A stretch of DNA of 64,000 nt, taken from Lanius collurio (Eukaryota > Chordata > Aves > Passeriformes > Laniidae). Under the pieces are notes generated by a model that made no database searches, was not told the DNA's origin, and worked only from the letters and a program-made list of their open reading frames with translations. The stretch is taken from assembly GCA_020086605.1 (NCBI GenBank), contig JACBWW010000022.1:4702512-4766511 (forward strand). The letters are read 5' to 3'. Positions 13,963 through 25,062 of this stretch are shown one piece after another; the first letter of the stretch is position 1, and each line of letters starts with the position of its first letter. Both the position numbers and the translations under genes were made by a program.

Positions 13963-14655
13963 TTGGATGGCCGTGTGTTGGGATACAAAAACCTCATTTA
14001 CAACTTGGCATCTCAAGGAGGACAGGGTGGTACAGCAGCAGGTGACAAATTAAAAGCTCATTTTTCTATGCACTTTCTTTGGAGCCACATTTTGAATACA
14101 GACCCACTGGCAAGGAAGAAAATCATAGCTCGGATGCATCTTTATGAAAATATGCATTTTGTCTTTGGGAGAATTCCTGGTGCCTGTGAGAGCAGCCAGC
14201 AAACCCCATTTGTGAGAGATCCGCCTGCAGAACACCAACAGCCCCACCACGAAAGCAGCATCGTTCTGCCAATTGCAGAGGGTTTGTGCCCCCAGGCCTC
14301 TGAGCAGCAGCTCCTGCTGCAGCCAGGGATACCCGGCTGTGCAGCCTGGCAGCTCTGCAGGCAGGGCCGGCAGCTCTCCCTCCACATCACCCTCGGGGCA
14401 CCGCAAACCAGGCACACCACGGCTCTGCCAAGCTTCTCTCGGGGTGGGCTTTTTCAGACCTTCACCTTTAAGTTCAAGCTTATTACTGAATTTACTTCTA
14501 TTGAGAAGAATGAAAACAGAAGCTCTCTGTTAAGTGTTTATTTGAGACCAAAAATAGTAATCAAAATAAAACAAATGGGAGTTCTAAAACAAATCTCACT
14601 TATCTGTTATCAAGCAGAAAAGAAATTAAGAAAGAAGACACCCTTGAAATTATAG
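13963..14655 (+). other. Unexplained open frame, 230 codons, probably not a gene
   Basis: A plus-strand frame of 230 codons from ATG to stop in moderate-GC DNA, the longest outside the CpG islands and GC-rich blocks apart from one of similar length near 53.3 kb. The product begins MDGRVLGYKNLIYNL, is His/Gln/Pro-rich in the middle and basic at the end. I recognise no family, signal peptide or repeat. Two minus-strand frames of 92-121 codons overlap it, which points to locally low stop density. A CCAAT core (13881) lies about 80 bases upstream. Most likely chance. Confidence 0.12.
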
Positions 14656-14809
14656 GAATCAGGTCAGTAGACTCAGGCAAACATTGAGCAAGACTCAGTA
14701 CAAGATCCAGAGACAAGCACTCAGAGCTTCATTATAAAATGGCTCATAATGCTTTGTAGCATACTCTTCAAGTATGCTCAGAATCAGACCAAAGCACTTC
14801 TTTATCTTC

Positions 14810-14835
14810 AAAAAAAAAAAAAAAAAAAAAAAAAA
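14810..14835. repeat. Poly(A) run, 26 bp
   Basis: Twenty-six consecutive A after CTTTATCTTC. No gene-like sequence precedes it, so a simple homopolymer is likelier than a retrocopy tail. Confidence 0.9.
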
Positions 14836-16552
14836 TCTTTGAGGCAACAGCTTTTACACCCAGAATCGCCTACTACATTCCCCGCAAAGTATCCCTGCCA
14901 GAAACACACCATTTTTTCCATGTAAGTCTAGTATAAACATAAACAAGGTGCAAGTCACACACAGCCCTCCTTCTCTACTTCCCCATCCCAGTATTTTCAA
15001 TACTCTGCCACATCCCACATGCCCTCTGGGGGAACAGTCTGGTCAGTAAAAGCAAAGAAATTATGAAGGGCAAGGCATGCCATTTTCCTAGAAATAAAGG
15101 CAGCCGTGAGCAAATTACCCAACCAAAATGCATCCACAGAAGTGAGCAATAAATAATACACAGCTTAGCATTACTATGCAATTGAGTATCTCTTTAGTCA
15201 TGTGAGTAATCTAATGAAGCAACAGACATCTGAGTAATAGCTTGAATAAGTAAATTAACACAAAGCTACATTTACCTGTCAAGCAAAATAGCCAGAATGC
15301 TGCTGCTTTTTCAGGACAGCAAGCAGGCTTGTACATCAGAAAAACTTCCTTGCATTTTGCAACCATGATAGTTGGCCCAACAAAAATATTACCTATTCCT
15401 TTAAGCTTGCTCTTCCCTTTACACATGAGTACACATCATGTACTATATGTGTTTGTGTATATTCACATAGTAAGTGTTGAAAGCCTACTTTTTCCAGTCA
15501 CCACCCTGATCTCCCCTTCCCTCCAAAACCCTGAACAATCGTGAGTTCTCACAGGCCAAGTTCAGATGCTGCCATGATCCTAAAATATTTGAAATTTCAA
15601 GAATTGATGACTGCAATCACACTTGTCCTCAAATGTCTCCATATTAAACAGAAAACAACTATGCACCACAACAAATGCACTCCTCCAGGCAGGAAAGCAC
15701 TGTCAGTATCCAGTACAAGCAGAAAAGCTATTTTGTTTAGGTCATTTACATGTCTAGTGTTTTCTTTTCTGCTTATACATAATCACATGCTTTTCCATGG
15801 AACTGGAGTTACTTTTCCCTCTCTCAGTCTTTAAATTTAAAAATAATATAGATACAGCTCCAGGTAAATCAACTTTTGTGACAAAGCTTTGCACCTAATT
15901 ATCAGGCAGCCTCCAAACACAAATGGCAGCAACAGACTTCGCTTTCCTTATTTTATTTCTCTCTCTGTCCATTTCCACTTCCCAAAGTATGAAGTTCAGC
16001 CTTCTACCATGTTTTTTCTCTACCTCCTTTTAGTTTTCCATTTCTTTTCAGAAAGGAAATTGAAAGAATGCAGAATCACAGTCACTTTCTCTCATGTAAA
16101 TCTGTACCTGCTTACAGTGACAGATGTTTAACACAACCCAGGTCTCTTGGGTTTTCCCAGTGCCACCTAGGAGCTCCCACAGCCCTGCTGCATCTTCTGC
16201 ACCTTGAACCTTCCCAGTGCTCCCCTGGAAATCCTCCCAGCAGCAATCTCAGTGTCAACAGAAGGAGCAGGAGATGCTCTCTACAGCATTAGATACTAAA
16301 TGACTACTCCCATCAAATCTCTTTGCTGCTCCTGCTCTTTCAATTGTAGTGCAAGAAATAAAGACTAAAATACAATCCCTACCAAGGCCAGTAAGAAACA
16401 CTACCACAAAAACAAGACAGAGCCTTCACCCTACAGCTGTAGAAGCCTACTCACAGCCTTCCAACATGAAGGGAAACCCCAATTAACAGAACTACTCAGA
16501 GAGTTAGACATACATTTAAACATACAACCCACATTGAATTGCTGTCAAAGCA

Positions 16553-16562
16553 GGGGGGGGGG
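16553..16562. repeat. G10 homopolymer
   Basis: Ten consecutive G in moderate-GC intron, 53 bases before a 21-A run. Confidence 0.9.
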
Positions 16563-16615
16563 AAGGAAAAATTGTACTCACCCTAAAGACAGCAAAAACA
16601 GATCCTGATCCAGCC

Positions 16616-16636
16616 AAAAAAAAAAAAAAAAAAAAA
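16616..16636. repeat. Poly(A) run, 21 bp
   Basis: Twenty-one consecutive A followed by GAAAAACAAACCCC. Simple repeat. Confidence 0.9.
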
Positions 16637-18899
16637 GAAAAACAAACCCCAACCACCTCTACATTACACCACACCATCACCAAAGAGTATGGCAAGTCTA
16701 TCTTTATTAACATTATCCTCATTACCACTCAGCTGCCCACCAGGTGAAACAAGTTTCAGCAATCAGCAGGTGGATGCTTGGCTAACCTGTCTCAGTGGTA
16801 ACTCAGAAAAACCTCATCTCAGCCAGGTGAGGATCATCAAGAAATGAACAGAGCTGCAAATTTAAGTACCGGTCCTGGTGGAGGGTGCCTGGACCCTCAC
16901 TCCAATCTCTAAATTACCTGCAGGCAAATGCCAGGTAAACCCAGTAACAGCTACTGTGAGTCCAATCGATTGAGTGGTTAAACTTGTACAGTCAGCAGGC
17001 AACCAAGGGAGGCATATATTTTAATGGTAGATGTGGAAACAAAGGAATTTTGATTAGCCTTGGGATTGTAGGGGGTAAAAATACTGGTTTAGGATTTTCC
17101 CAGGATATGCATATTAAGAACTTGTCTTTTTGCCCTCTGTGTAATTTTTTTTAATATTTGGAAAGCAGAATTAGGCCACATTTGACCAAACCTCCAGAGC
17201 CTAGCAGGAGCCAACAGAGACCAGAGTACAGTGACTTGTTAATTCTTGTACTTTTACTCATAACAGGATTTCACTAGTGAGCAACGCATTTTCTGCAGTG
17301 CTATCAGAGGCTTAAACAAACTGTTTCTCTACAAGAAGGGATCTTTGCCTCTCCTTTTCTTTAAAACATGAATGCATTGTTTACGTCCTTTAATATGAAC
17401 TAGAAATAACTTCTGTGTAAAGAAACTCCAACTGTTACACTTCTGAAGCAGCCTTCGTTATCAGTGCCAGACTCAAGGAGAACATGACTGCGGGTGATGC
17501 TACAAAGAGAGACGAGATCAACCCTACCAGAAATTGCCCAGGAGAACACACAGATAGGGTGGGTTTAAATGAGATCACGACTGAGATTATTTCACCTCCA
17601 GCATACCCAAGTGAGCCCTTCAGGTCTCCTGAGTGGCCTCTATCCAGCAAAGGAAACACTTCTCTGCCACAAAGGCTGCCTTACATTTGTACTTGCCACA
17701 CGGCTGCAGTAGCAATAAGTCCTTTACTGTTTGTTCAGCTCTTGAAAGTCCTGTAAAGCACTCACCATTCACCTGTCACACTGCACAAACTGAGCCCTTT
17801 GAAATGAAAATCTAAAAGTAACTGTGTTAGTCAACGGCTGCTTCTGCAACAAGAAGCGAGCCCGACACCAGCGCGAGCCTTCAGGCAGGTAATTCACTTC
17901 AACACGAGACCAGCGAACAACAGTATGTTTTATTTAATTAGGATGAACAGAAGAGATAAACCTCACAGCAGGGCAGGTAATGACAACATTTCAAAAATAA
18001 TTCATACCCAGGTAACAAAAGGGCAAATTTCAATTACATAAAAACAGCTAAAAAGTTGACTTAATACATCCAAGGGGGAAGAGGGGAAAAAATTAATAAT
18101 TGTACTGCATATGATTAACAAGTGGCATTTACAAGCTCTGCAAATTGTTCTTTCTGTTGCCTAATCTGTGACTAGAAAGAAAAAGGTTTTCTTTCTAAGC
18201 AAATGCAAACAATATAATGAAGGTACTTATTGCTAGATTCAGATGGGTATTGCAGTGCTATCTGAAGGAAGTCGTACTGTGGAAAGCTAATGCCATACAC
18301 CAGCTCACGGTACCACAAGGAGGTGTGTGAGCCCGTTCCAAATGGCAGCACCCAGTTTCCAACCCCACTGGATCCCTTTGTTTACATTTTTTAAAACAAA
18401 CCATTGCAAGAGGTCGAAGCCCGAGCCTTCTGTAGCTGGAAATGTCACAAGAGACCATTTAGTCTCTGCATATCCTTCTACTCCCCAGAATAATGTGACT
18501 CCAATAAGCCACCATAATTCACTGCTGCCCATATATATACATCTAGGTGCTGTCAAGAAGATGTAGTACTTAAAACTCACATCACCTTATTTGTCTAAGA
18601 GAAAAAGGAACTAGATTCTCTCCATTTACTAATGGACACTAGGAAAGAAAATGCATGAGAATCTACTTCTGGGCTCTAAAAGTACATTGAATAAATGCAC
18701 ACAGAGCTCAGAGCTGGTCCTCACTTGGCTCCAGCTCCCACCCACACTCTCCGAGTCTGTGTCCATCAATGCACACACCAAAACCAGGCCCTCCCCTCCA
18801 CCACCATTTGTCAGTGAAGATTTAGCAGGAGTCTCTAATAGGTTTTATATTAGTAGTTATTCATTTCTCCAGCACATTTACTAGGATACAAGGGAATAT

Positions 18900-20060
18900 A
18901 ATAGCCATGCTTTTTCAGAGGCATTTACGGAGAACATTGATGGAGTGATGAGGACCTGATATAGGCATTTTATCAGACAGTTCAATTATTGTGGGTAATT
19001 AATAATCTTTTGTGTAAGAGAATATTATAATACATATGACACATGAGACCAGGAGATTATTTCTTTTCCCAAAAAAATGTGGTTTGCATTTTTCAAATGT
19101 TGTAATCATCTAAAACTGATTTCACAAACTGGAATTGGAAAGCAAGATAAAAATTAACCAATTCAATAAAAATATCCAAGTAAACAATTACAAGTGCACT
19201 TATCCAAATAGAAGTAAATATTAATTCTACAGTATGAGAAAGTCTCGTCATTCACAAAGCCAGCAGGTGAGGTAGGGCTTTTAAAATGTTTACTGTAGTA
19301 ATTGATCACTGGGTACCACCTCAAGCATTCAATTTAGTTAATTTAACCAAGCCGAAACCACTTACCCACGTTTAACCTAAAAGTTGATTTGGCACCAAAC
19401 AATAAATAAAACCAAGCCAAAGCCGCATCTACGATAAGACAATCTGTATTTACACAAGCTTAACGCATCTACAAAACATCATTTTTATATCCAATTCAAA
19501 TGATGGCATGAACATCTGCTTTCACTTCAAGACATTAATTTTCAATTATTGAAGAAAAACAAAATAAATCCTGACAAATTACTGGTAACTGTAGAATCTT
19601 TTGTTACTCTATTAGTTTATAATAGTAATTTAGAAATCCTACAATTAACGTCCTACAAGAGGTCTCTGATTATTTTTTTTGCATGTGTCATCTGAAGCAA
19701 TTCAGCAGTGAATGATGTTCTTTAACTTGCACTGATTGTACACAAATATTTTTGAAGAAAAAAATACGAAGAATTATCCAAGAGCCACTACTGTACAACA
19801 GTAGTTGTTCTTCTTCGATGGCTTTAGACATAGCATCACTAAAAATATGAGATTTCTATTTTCTTCCCATTCATATTTAAACCTTTTGTGTTACCTTTCC
19901 CACTCTTTTCAATTTTTGGCCACATTTATTCGTTATATTCACTGAGACCAATGGGAACAGGCCGCAATTAAAAGGTGTTTGCACTCAGGCAGGAGTTTCA
20001 ATCAGTAAAACCAGTTAAATACCACCCAGATCCCGTCCAGGAGAGCATACCAGAGGGAGA
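18900..20060. promoter_or_regulatory. Candidate conserved non-coding block in intron 1
   Basis: About 1.2 kb that is very AT-rich yet keeps isolated CpGs (for example GCCGAAACC, CCCACGTTT, CTACGATAAG and TTAACGCATC between 19340 and 19480) and many homeodomain-type TAAT/ATTA cores. It has no frame of 60 codons on either strand and no recognisable repeat. Retained CpG in AT-rich, repeat-free DNA near a developmental transcription-factor promoter is typical of conserved enhancers. This is inference; conservation cannot be seen in one sequence. Confidence 0.35.
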
Positions 20061-21217
20061 AAAAGGCAGGAAAATGGGACTTGTGGAGTTTAGGGGAGAA
20101 CACTGCTAGGCTTGTAGCAAAATACACAGGCAAAAATTAAAAACTGCAGGCTAATCCCTGAAGGCAGTGCTCAGAATACTGCATGGATTCAAATGCTCTC
20201 AGGGCACCAGCCCCACAATGAAACACCAACATCTCCAATTATTCCTAATCCTCCAAAAGCTACTCTTGATAAAGAACAATCAAGAGCATAATCTTATTTG
20301 ATATGAGTTTTATCAATTTTAGCTGCTGCTTTCACTATATCAATAAAATTCCACCGAAACTTGAATGAACTGTAAAATTAAAGGATAATCGCACAAGTCT
20401 CTTGTATTTGGCAATTATGATTATACTTGTCAAAATTTAATTTGTAGAATGTACTGTTCCAGTACCTTCAGGTTCTTCTCTATCAACTGGGAAAAAAGGA
20501 AAATTATATCTTTAAGACAAGTATGAAAGACATTGTTACTTCCACAGTCAACTCTGTAACTGAGCTCCGACATTGTATAATTGACTTTGCAAGCAGAACA
20601 ACAGCAATATAACAAAGAAAATGTCAGTGTTTTCACAGCGCTAATCTATAGCACTAGGAGGGCCTCCTGCTGTCAGCCAGAGCTGACAATACAATAGCTT
20701 TCAAAGGGATATTACCATCATGCTTTTATTCTTGACATCAATCAAGACAAAGAGAATCCTTTTCACAAGACATTCAAAATCAAACCTTTGTATGAGCAGA
20801 TAGGTAAAACAGCATTCCTTTAAAGAAGATCATTCATAGCAATCAACTAATTGGAACTCAGCAAATGGTTGAAGTATTTTTATTTACTTTGCAGATAACG
20901 AAGTAATGAGCAAACCCTTTTCTCTTCTTGACTGACACAAATGAGGCAGGTAGGGTGTGAATCAAAAGTTTCTATCAGCAATTTTTGCCAACAGAAAGCA
21001 AAAAAATATGACAGCAATTCTGCAACTTCAAGCAGGATAACAAATCTAGAGTTAATTAGTGCATTCTTTTGCAAAACAGTTTGATTACCAACTAGCACGT
21101 TATGCTTAAAATACTGCTGTAAGCTGACAGCAATTTGCAGAACTGTCAAATTCAGCAGCCAAAGTGCATCTGATGCTTAAAACCTTGTGCCAATGCAAGC
21201 CCAGTCCCTACAAATGG

Positions 21218-21255
21218 CAGTCCCGTAATGCCTCAATTACAATTACGCGGGACTG
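21218..21255. other. Imperfect inverted repeat with CpG-containing arms
   Basis: The left arm CAGTCCCGTAAT pairs with the right arm ATTACGCGGGACTG, with two unpaired bases on the right and a 12-base loop. It could form a short hairpin. It is too short for a typical microRNA precursor; a dimeric protein-binding site is another possibility. Confidence 0.4.
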
Positions 21256-22079
21256 GAAACCCACGGGTTGCTGTTACCCACATCTCAGCACTGCGCCTTC
21301 CAGAACCACCTCCAAGGATGAGAGGCTGCAGTTTGACCAAGGGGAAGTAGGGAAGACATGCTTTCCTCAGCCCCCCAAGTGGACTGGGTACCCCCAGTCC
21401 CCACAGCAGCCACCACTGAACAAACTGTTAAGGACACTCGTGTTAATATCAGCCCCCACCACTTGTAATGGGGGACAAAACAGAGTGCTTTGACAGTGAC
21501 AGCTGTGTTATGTTCTGGGGTTCAGGACCACGTGGTTTTAACAATACTAAGGTATAACTCTTCCTTACAGAGAACTGAAAAAGCTCCCAGCAGTTGAGGT
21601 TACTGGCAACAGGGAAAGAGTCTGTGCTGAGGAAAATTAATTCCGTGGGCTTCATTTGTGACATGAAGTTTCAGAAGAGTATTTTACTCTATCACTGCTA
21701 CCACCACACTGTCCCCCTAAGTGTTTACTTTGTAAACCAGCAAAGACTCAATACTCACACTTTTATTCTATTCTCATTGACCTGAAAGCACCTTCCTTTA
21801 AACCAAGTAGAACACCATCCCCAGCCACCAGATATAAGGTTAGTATCTTCAAGTTTGCACAAACTAATGGTCAAAACAAATCAGTGTATTGTATTGCAAA
21901 TCATAAATCCCATGTCAGGGGGAAGCCCAGGGCTACTGCTGGAGTTACAGCTGCAGGAATTACTGTAAGTTTCTGCCAGCTTGAACCTGAGACCTGATAA
22001 TACAGCACAGGGGCCACCTGACCTGCAGCTGTGCTGGCATCCACTTTGGGTTTGCTATCACTTCATTTTCATTAACGCG

Positions 22080-24189
22080 CATCTAAGACTTGTCAACATT
22101 CGATACTTCTGTCAAAGTCAATCACTTCTTTAAAGTCAGCATCACTCCCACTTAAAGTGCAGGCAACTTGCTTTTTGCATGCAGAATAATCCCTTTCATC
22201 ACAGGCACAGACTGATCCCATTTTAGTGCATAATCTTTCTGAATGAAAAAGGATACACGAATCTAAGTAGTGGTAAATAAATAGCAAAGCTCCTATACAA
22301 AGTGTAATAAAAGATGGAAAAGAGAAAAATGTTAAATTATTTTAAGTCCTAAGTGCCACACATATATCCACGTAATTTATGCTTGTTTTCTTCTCAGTTG
22401 AATTGGGAAACCTATGACCTCAGAGTGCCTTTATTTATTACATCTCAATTATTTCCATGGAAACGTGTACTGTGGCAATCTACTAGGTTGCCAGCTCCCT
22501 AGACCACAAAATGTATACAACAGACTTTTTAAAAGCAGAAGATATGGGTGAATAGAAAGAAAGGAAGAATTTCTTTATCCTACATGAACATATGAGCTGC
22601 CTCCTATTATCCAGAATTTCACCTAGATTCAGCTCATTCTAAGACTCCCTGTTAGGCAGCTCAACCTAAGCTGGAAACAATATTTTTTTTTGTGCCTAGA
22701 GACCTCAGCAATATTTAGAATCTTTTAAAAACTGGGCTTCACCCAGCTCACTGTTGCAAAGACCTTCTAGATATTTCTAGATTACAGGGATAATATTTCT
22801 CAGCTGTGACTTGCCAGTAAGCTACCTGCTTCAATTCATAAAAGTGCTCTAGTAAATAGTAATCAGTTCTGTATCAGAATAAGAGTCAAAATTTCATTAT
22901 GAAGTACCAACCACTTGCAAGAGATATTGCTGCCTAAAAGTAATGAGGAAGAAAACAAAAGAGTAATAAATAGTAAATATCTAACATTGTATGTCAAAAG
23001 ATGTCAAGGTTTAGTACCTAACTGGGCTTCTAGAGCAAAAACTGTTTGCACTGGCATAGAACTATTTCCTGAATGTTAAATGTGACACTTTAGCACAGGA
23101 AAATATTTTAAACTCCAAAGGCCTGGCCACTAAATGTGATCCCCTCATCCGAGAGAAGTCATGACCCAAGGCCTGCTCCACTGTTCTCAAACTGCGATTC
23201 TTTTAGTTTCAAACAATGTATTTCAGAGCATCCCCTAGAAAAAGCTCTAACTCTACCCTTTCTTCTGCCCACAGACTGTAACATTCATCTACCAGTTACT
23301 GAAGTAGCTCCTTTAGCAGATTATCCAGGATTGCGGAGGGTCACAAAGCCACACTGCAAACCCGACCCACAGCACAATGCTAAAAGGTGCTTTTAGTTTG
23401 GGGAAAAATGATTAAGGGGTTTGTACAAAGATGAAGGACCGACTTTACAAAAACTTGATAAACATTTGAAGCACATACAACTTACATTACAATCATCTGT
23501 TAAAGAATGGATATTTCACAAATAATATTAAATGGCCTTGGATGGGGTTTCAATTTGTTCTTTAGCTGGTCGATTAACTGCATGCTAATTTTAGCCACTC
23601 ACGAGTTATTTAATTACAAAAGCTTTGGAGTTTTTGTTTCATCTTCTGGGCATCCAAAGTTCTGATCCTTTTGTGCTTCTACAACAAAGCCTCAGGACCA
23701 CTGAGTTTGCGACTTCTGCTTTGTGCAGAGGACAATAAAACCTTCCCCAAGATCAGCTAACCTCCTCGTGGCTGGGAGCGAAAGGCTTCGGGAATCACGC
23801 CTTCCCTCTCGCACCCATTCACTTGAAAGTCAAAAAGCTGGCAAGGCGTGCAGTACGGCGCGGGGCTGGTCCCGGCCCTCCCTTTACGTTTCGCCAGCAG
23901 CTGTTTTCTTATGGAGTAAACAGGAGATTTTAAACACCGCTTCACTGCGCATGGAGAAGAATACGCGCAGTTTAATGTCTAACCTTTATTCATATAGCCG
24001 TTACTAAATTTGGCCATTGTTTCTTCAAGCCCAAGCAAATTCTCAACCCCTATCTCTCAAATTGGGTTTAATTCTCCCCTTCTTTCACCACCCTTACGCG
24101 TATTGGACAGTAGGCGCAAACAGACGGCTCTACTATTCCCAATCATAAAGGAACATTAATTTCGGGCTAACCGGCTAAAACACGAGTGA
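22080..24189. other. AT-rich intron next to the promoter, some enhancer-like stretches
   Basis: No coding exon is supportable. The part at about 23400-23700 is AT-rich, repeat-free and carries TAAT/ATTA cores plus isolated CpGs (GACCGACTTTAC, GGTCGATTAAC, CACGAG), so it may be a conserved element. CpG density rises from 23.75 kb toward the promoter island. Confidence 0.4.
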
Positions 24190-24410
24190 GCTCATTCCTC
24201 CCTTCCCCGGCCCGCTGATGCGCCACCGCACCCGACCCATCACCGCGAAACTTTCCTCCCTCCCCGCCTCAACGATGCCACCGGCTTCTTTCATCAATTA
24301 TCGCGACACGTGTCGCCGGCGAGTCTCGGCCGACAGCCGCGGTACCCACACAGCCCCGGAACGGACGGCGGGCGGGCGGATGCCCCGCGTGGGGAGACGC
24401 CGTCGGTTCC

Positions 24411-24422
24411 GGGGGGGGGGGG
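24411..24422. repeat. G12 homopolymer in promoter island
   Basis: Twelve consecutive G, with a G8 run 24 bases further (24447-24454). Likely length-variable and quadruplex-prone; lies just inside intron 1. Confidence 0.9.
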
Positions 24423-24563
24423 TCTCCGCCACCACCGGTCCGTACCGGGGGGGGATTCGCAATCCCCGCCAAGCCGGGCCCCGGCCCTGATTGGCCGCGT
24501 CGCGGCGGCGGAGGCGGCTGCCCGGGGCCGGGCGGCGGCGGCGGCGGGGGCCGGCGGAGGATG

Positions 24564-24572
24564 CCTTACCTT
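24564..24572 (-). other. Splice donor of first coding exon
   Basis: Minus-strand AAG|GTAAGG fits the vertebrate 5' splice-site consensus MAG|GTRAGT at every position but the last. Reading through it would continue the frame into low-complexity Gly/Ala/Arg-rich sequence unlike a zinc-finger protein, so a splice here is strongly preferred. Confidence 0.8.
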
Positions 24573-24609
24573 TCACCGAGCGGGGCTTGGCTTGCTTCCT
24601 CCTGGACAT
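24570..24609 (-). CDS. ZNF423: First coding exon of a ZNF423-type multi-zinc-finger transcription factor (N-terminus only)
   Basis: Seen: on the minus strand an ATG at 24609 opens 13 codons, MSRRKQAKPRSVK, plus one G, then a consensus donor (AAAG|GTAAGG, GT at 24569-24568). The exon ends in phase 1 and the next codon must begin with G. The base at -3 is G, a fair Kozak context. Known: MSRRKQ-type N-termini occur in several zinc-finger repressors (SALL, BCL11, FOG, ZNF423/ZNF521) and recruit the NuRD complex. As I recall, one ZNF423 isoform begins exactly this way and continues with Val, which fits the G. ZNF423 is a nuclear protein of about 30 C2H2 fingers that partners BMP-activated SMADs and EBF factors in neural and adipocyte development. 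ZNF521 begins MSRRKQAKPRSLK followed by Asp, so it differs at one residue and is the main alternative. The remaining exons, with all fingers, lie beyond position 1. I see no second coding exon in the window, consistent with a very long intron 1. The family call is firm; the paralogue choice rests on one Val. Confidence 0.78.
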
Positions 24610-24691
24610 GTCCGGGCGCCGTGGCTCGTCCTCCTTCTCCTCGTCTTCCTCCCGTCCCTTCCTTCTCTTCCTCTCCCTGCTTTCTCTCTCG

Positions 24692-24708
24692 CCCCCCCCC
24701 CCCCCCCC
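24692..24708. repeat. C17 homopolymer in the leader
   Basis: Seventeen consecutive C on the plus strand, so seventeen G in the leader RNA about 80 nt upstream of the start codon if this part is transcribed. The length is prone to assembly error. Confidence 0.9.
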
Positions 24709-24846
24709 GCACCTCCAAACTTTGCGAGGAGAAGCGGCAGCAGCGGGATCGATTATTTGATTTTTCTCACTTCTTTCGCCTGTTGCAATGCGGCAAGTTC
24801 AACTCCTCTTTCCACCCCCTCGGGCACCTTCCCCCGGGGAAAAAAC

Positions 24847-24852
<6 letters not shown>

Positions 24853-24877
<25 letters not shown>
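24853..24877. repeat. A25 homopolymer in the leader
   Basis: Twenty-five consecutive A, then GAAAG and further A runs to about 24896, with long T runs at 24937-24972. In the leader RNA these would be U-rich and A-rich tracts. Confidence 0.9.
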
Positions 24878-24879
<2 letters not shown>

Positions 24880-25062
24880 AAGAAAAAAAAAGAAAAATCG
24901 CAGGCGCAACAGTTGCAGTATTTTTTTTCCTTCTTGTTTTTTTTTTTTGTTTGGGTTTTTGGTTTTTTTTTTGTTCCTTCCTTCCCTCCCCCCCTTGGAT
25001 GTGCAAATTCTACCGACGCAAAGCGAGCCCGGCCCGCGCCCCCACCCGCCTTTTTGTTCTCT

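Larger units (their letters stand above)
14656..17830. other. Intronic stretch, no gene recognised
   Basis: AT-leaning DNA with two homopurine runs and no coding signal. Confidence 0.55.
1..24569 (-). other. Intron 1 of the ZNF423-type gene (5' part)
   Basis: Everything left of the donor at 24569 is the beginning of intron 1 on the minus strand; the acceptor lies outside the window. I found no frame encoding the acidic segment that should follow VK, nor any C2H2 finger (CxxC...HxxxH) block. Long first introns are usual for this gene and house developmental enhancers. Sub-blocks with visible content are listed separately. Confidence 0.7.

Noticed and set aside
14735..14835. Retrocopy with poly(A) tail
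   Set aside because: A26 run is present, but there is no polyadenylation signal at the usual distance, no coding similarity upstream and no target duplication seen.
22093..22287. Small Cys-rich minus frame (64 codons) resembling a secreted peptide
   Set aside because: No signal peptide, no known Cys framework and no splice support; AT-rich intron.
1..24569. Alternative ZNF423 first exon encoding MHKKR
   Set aside because: Searched by eye on the minus strand for ATGCAY followed by two Lys codons, an Arg codon and a GT donor. The nearest sequences (around 1430, 27407 and 54180) do not continue correctly.
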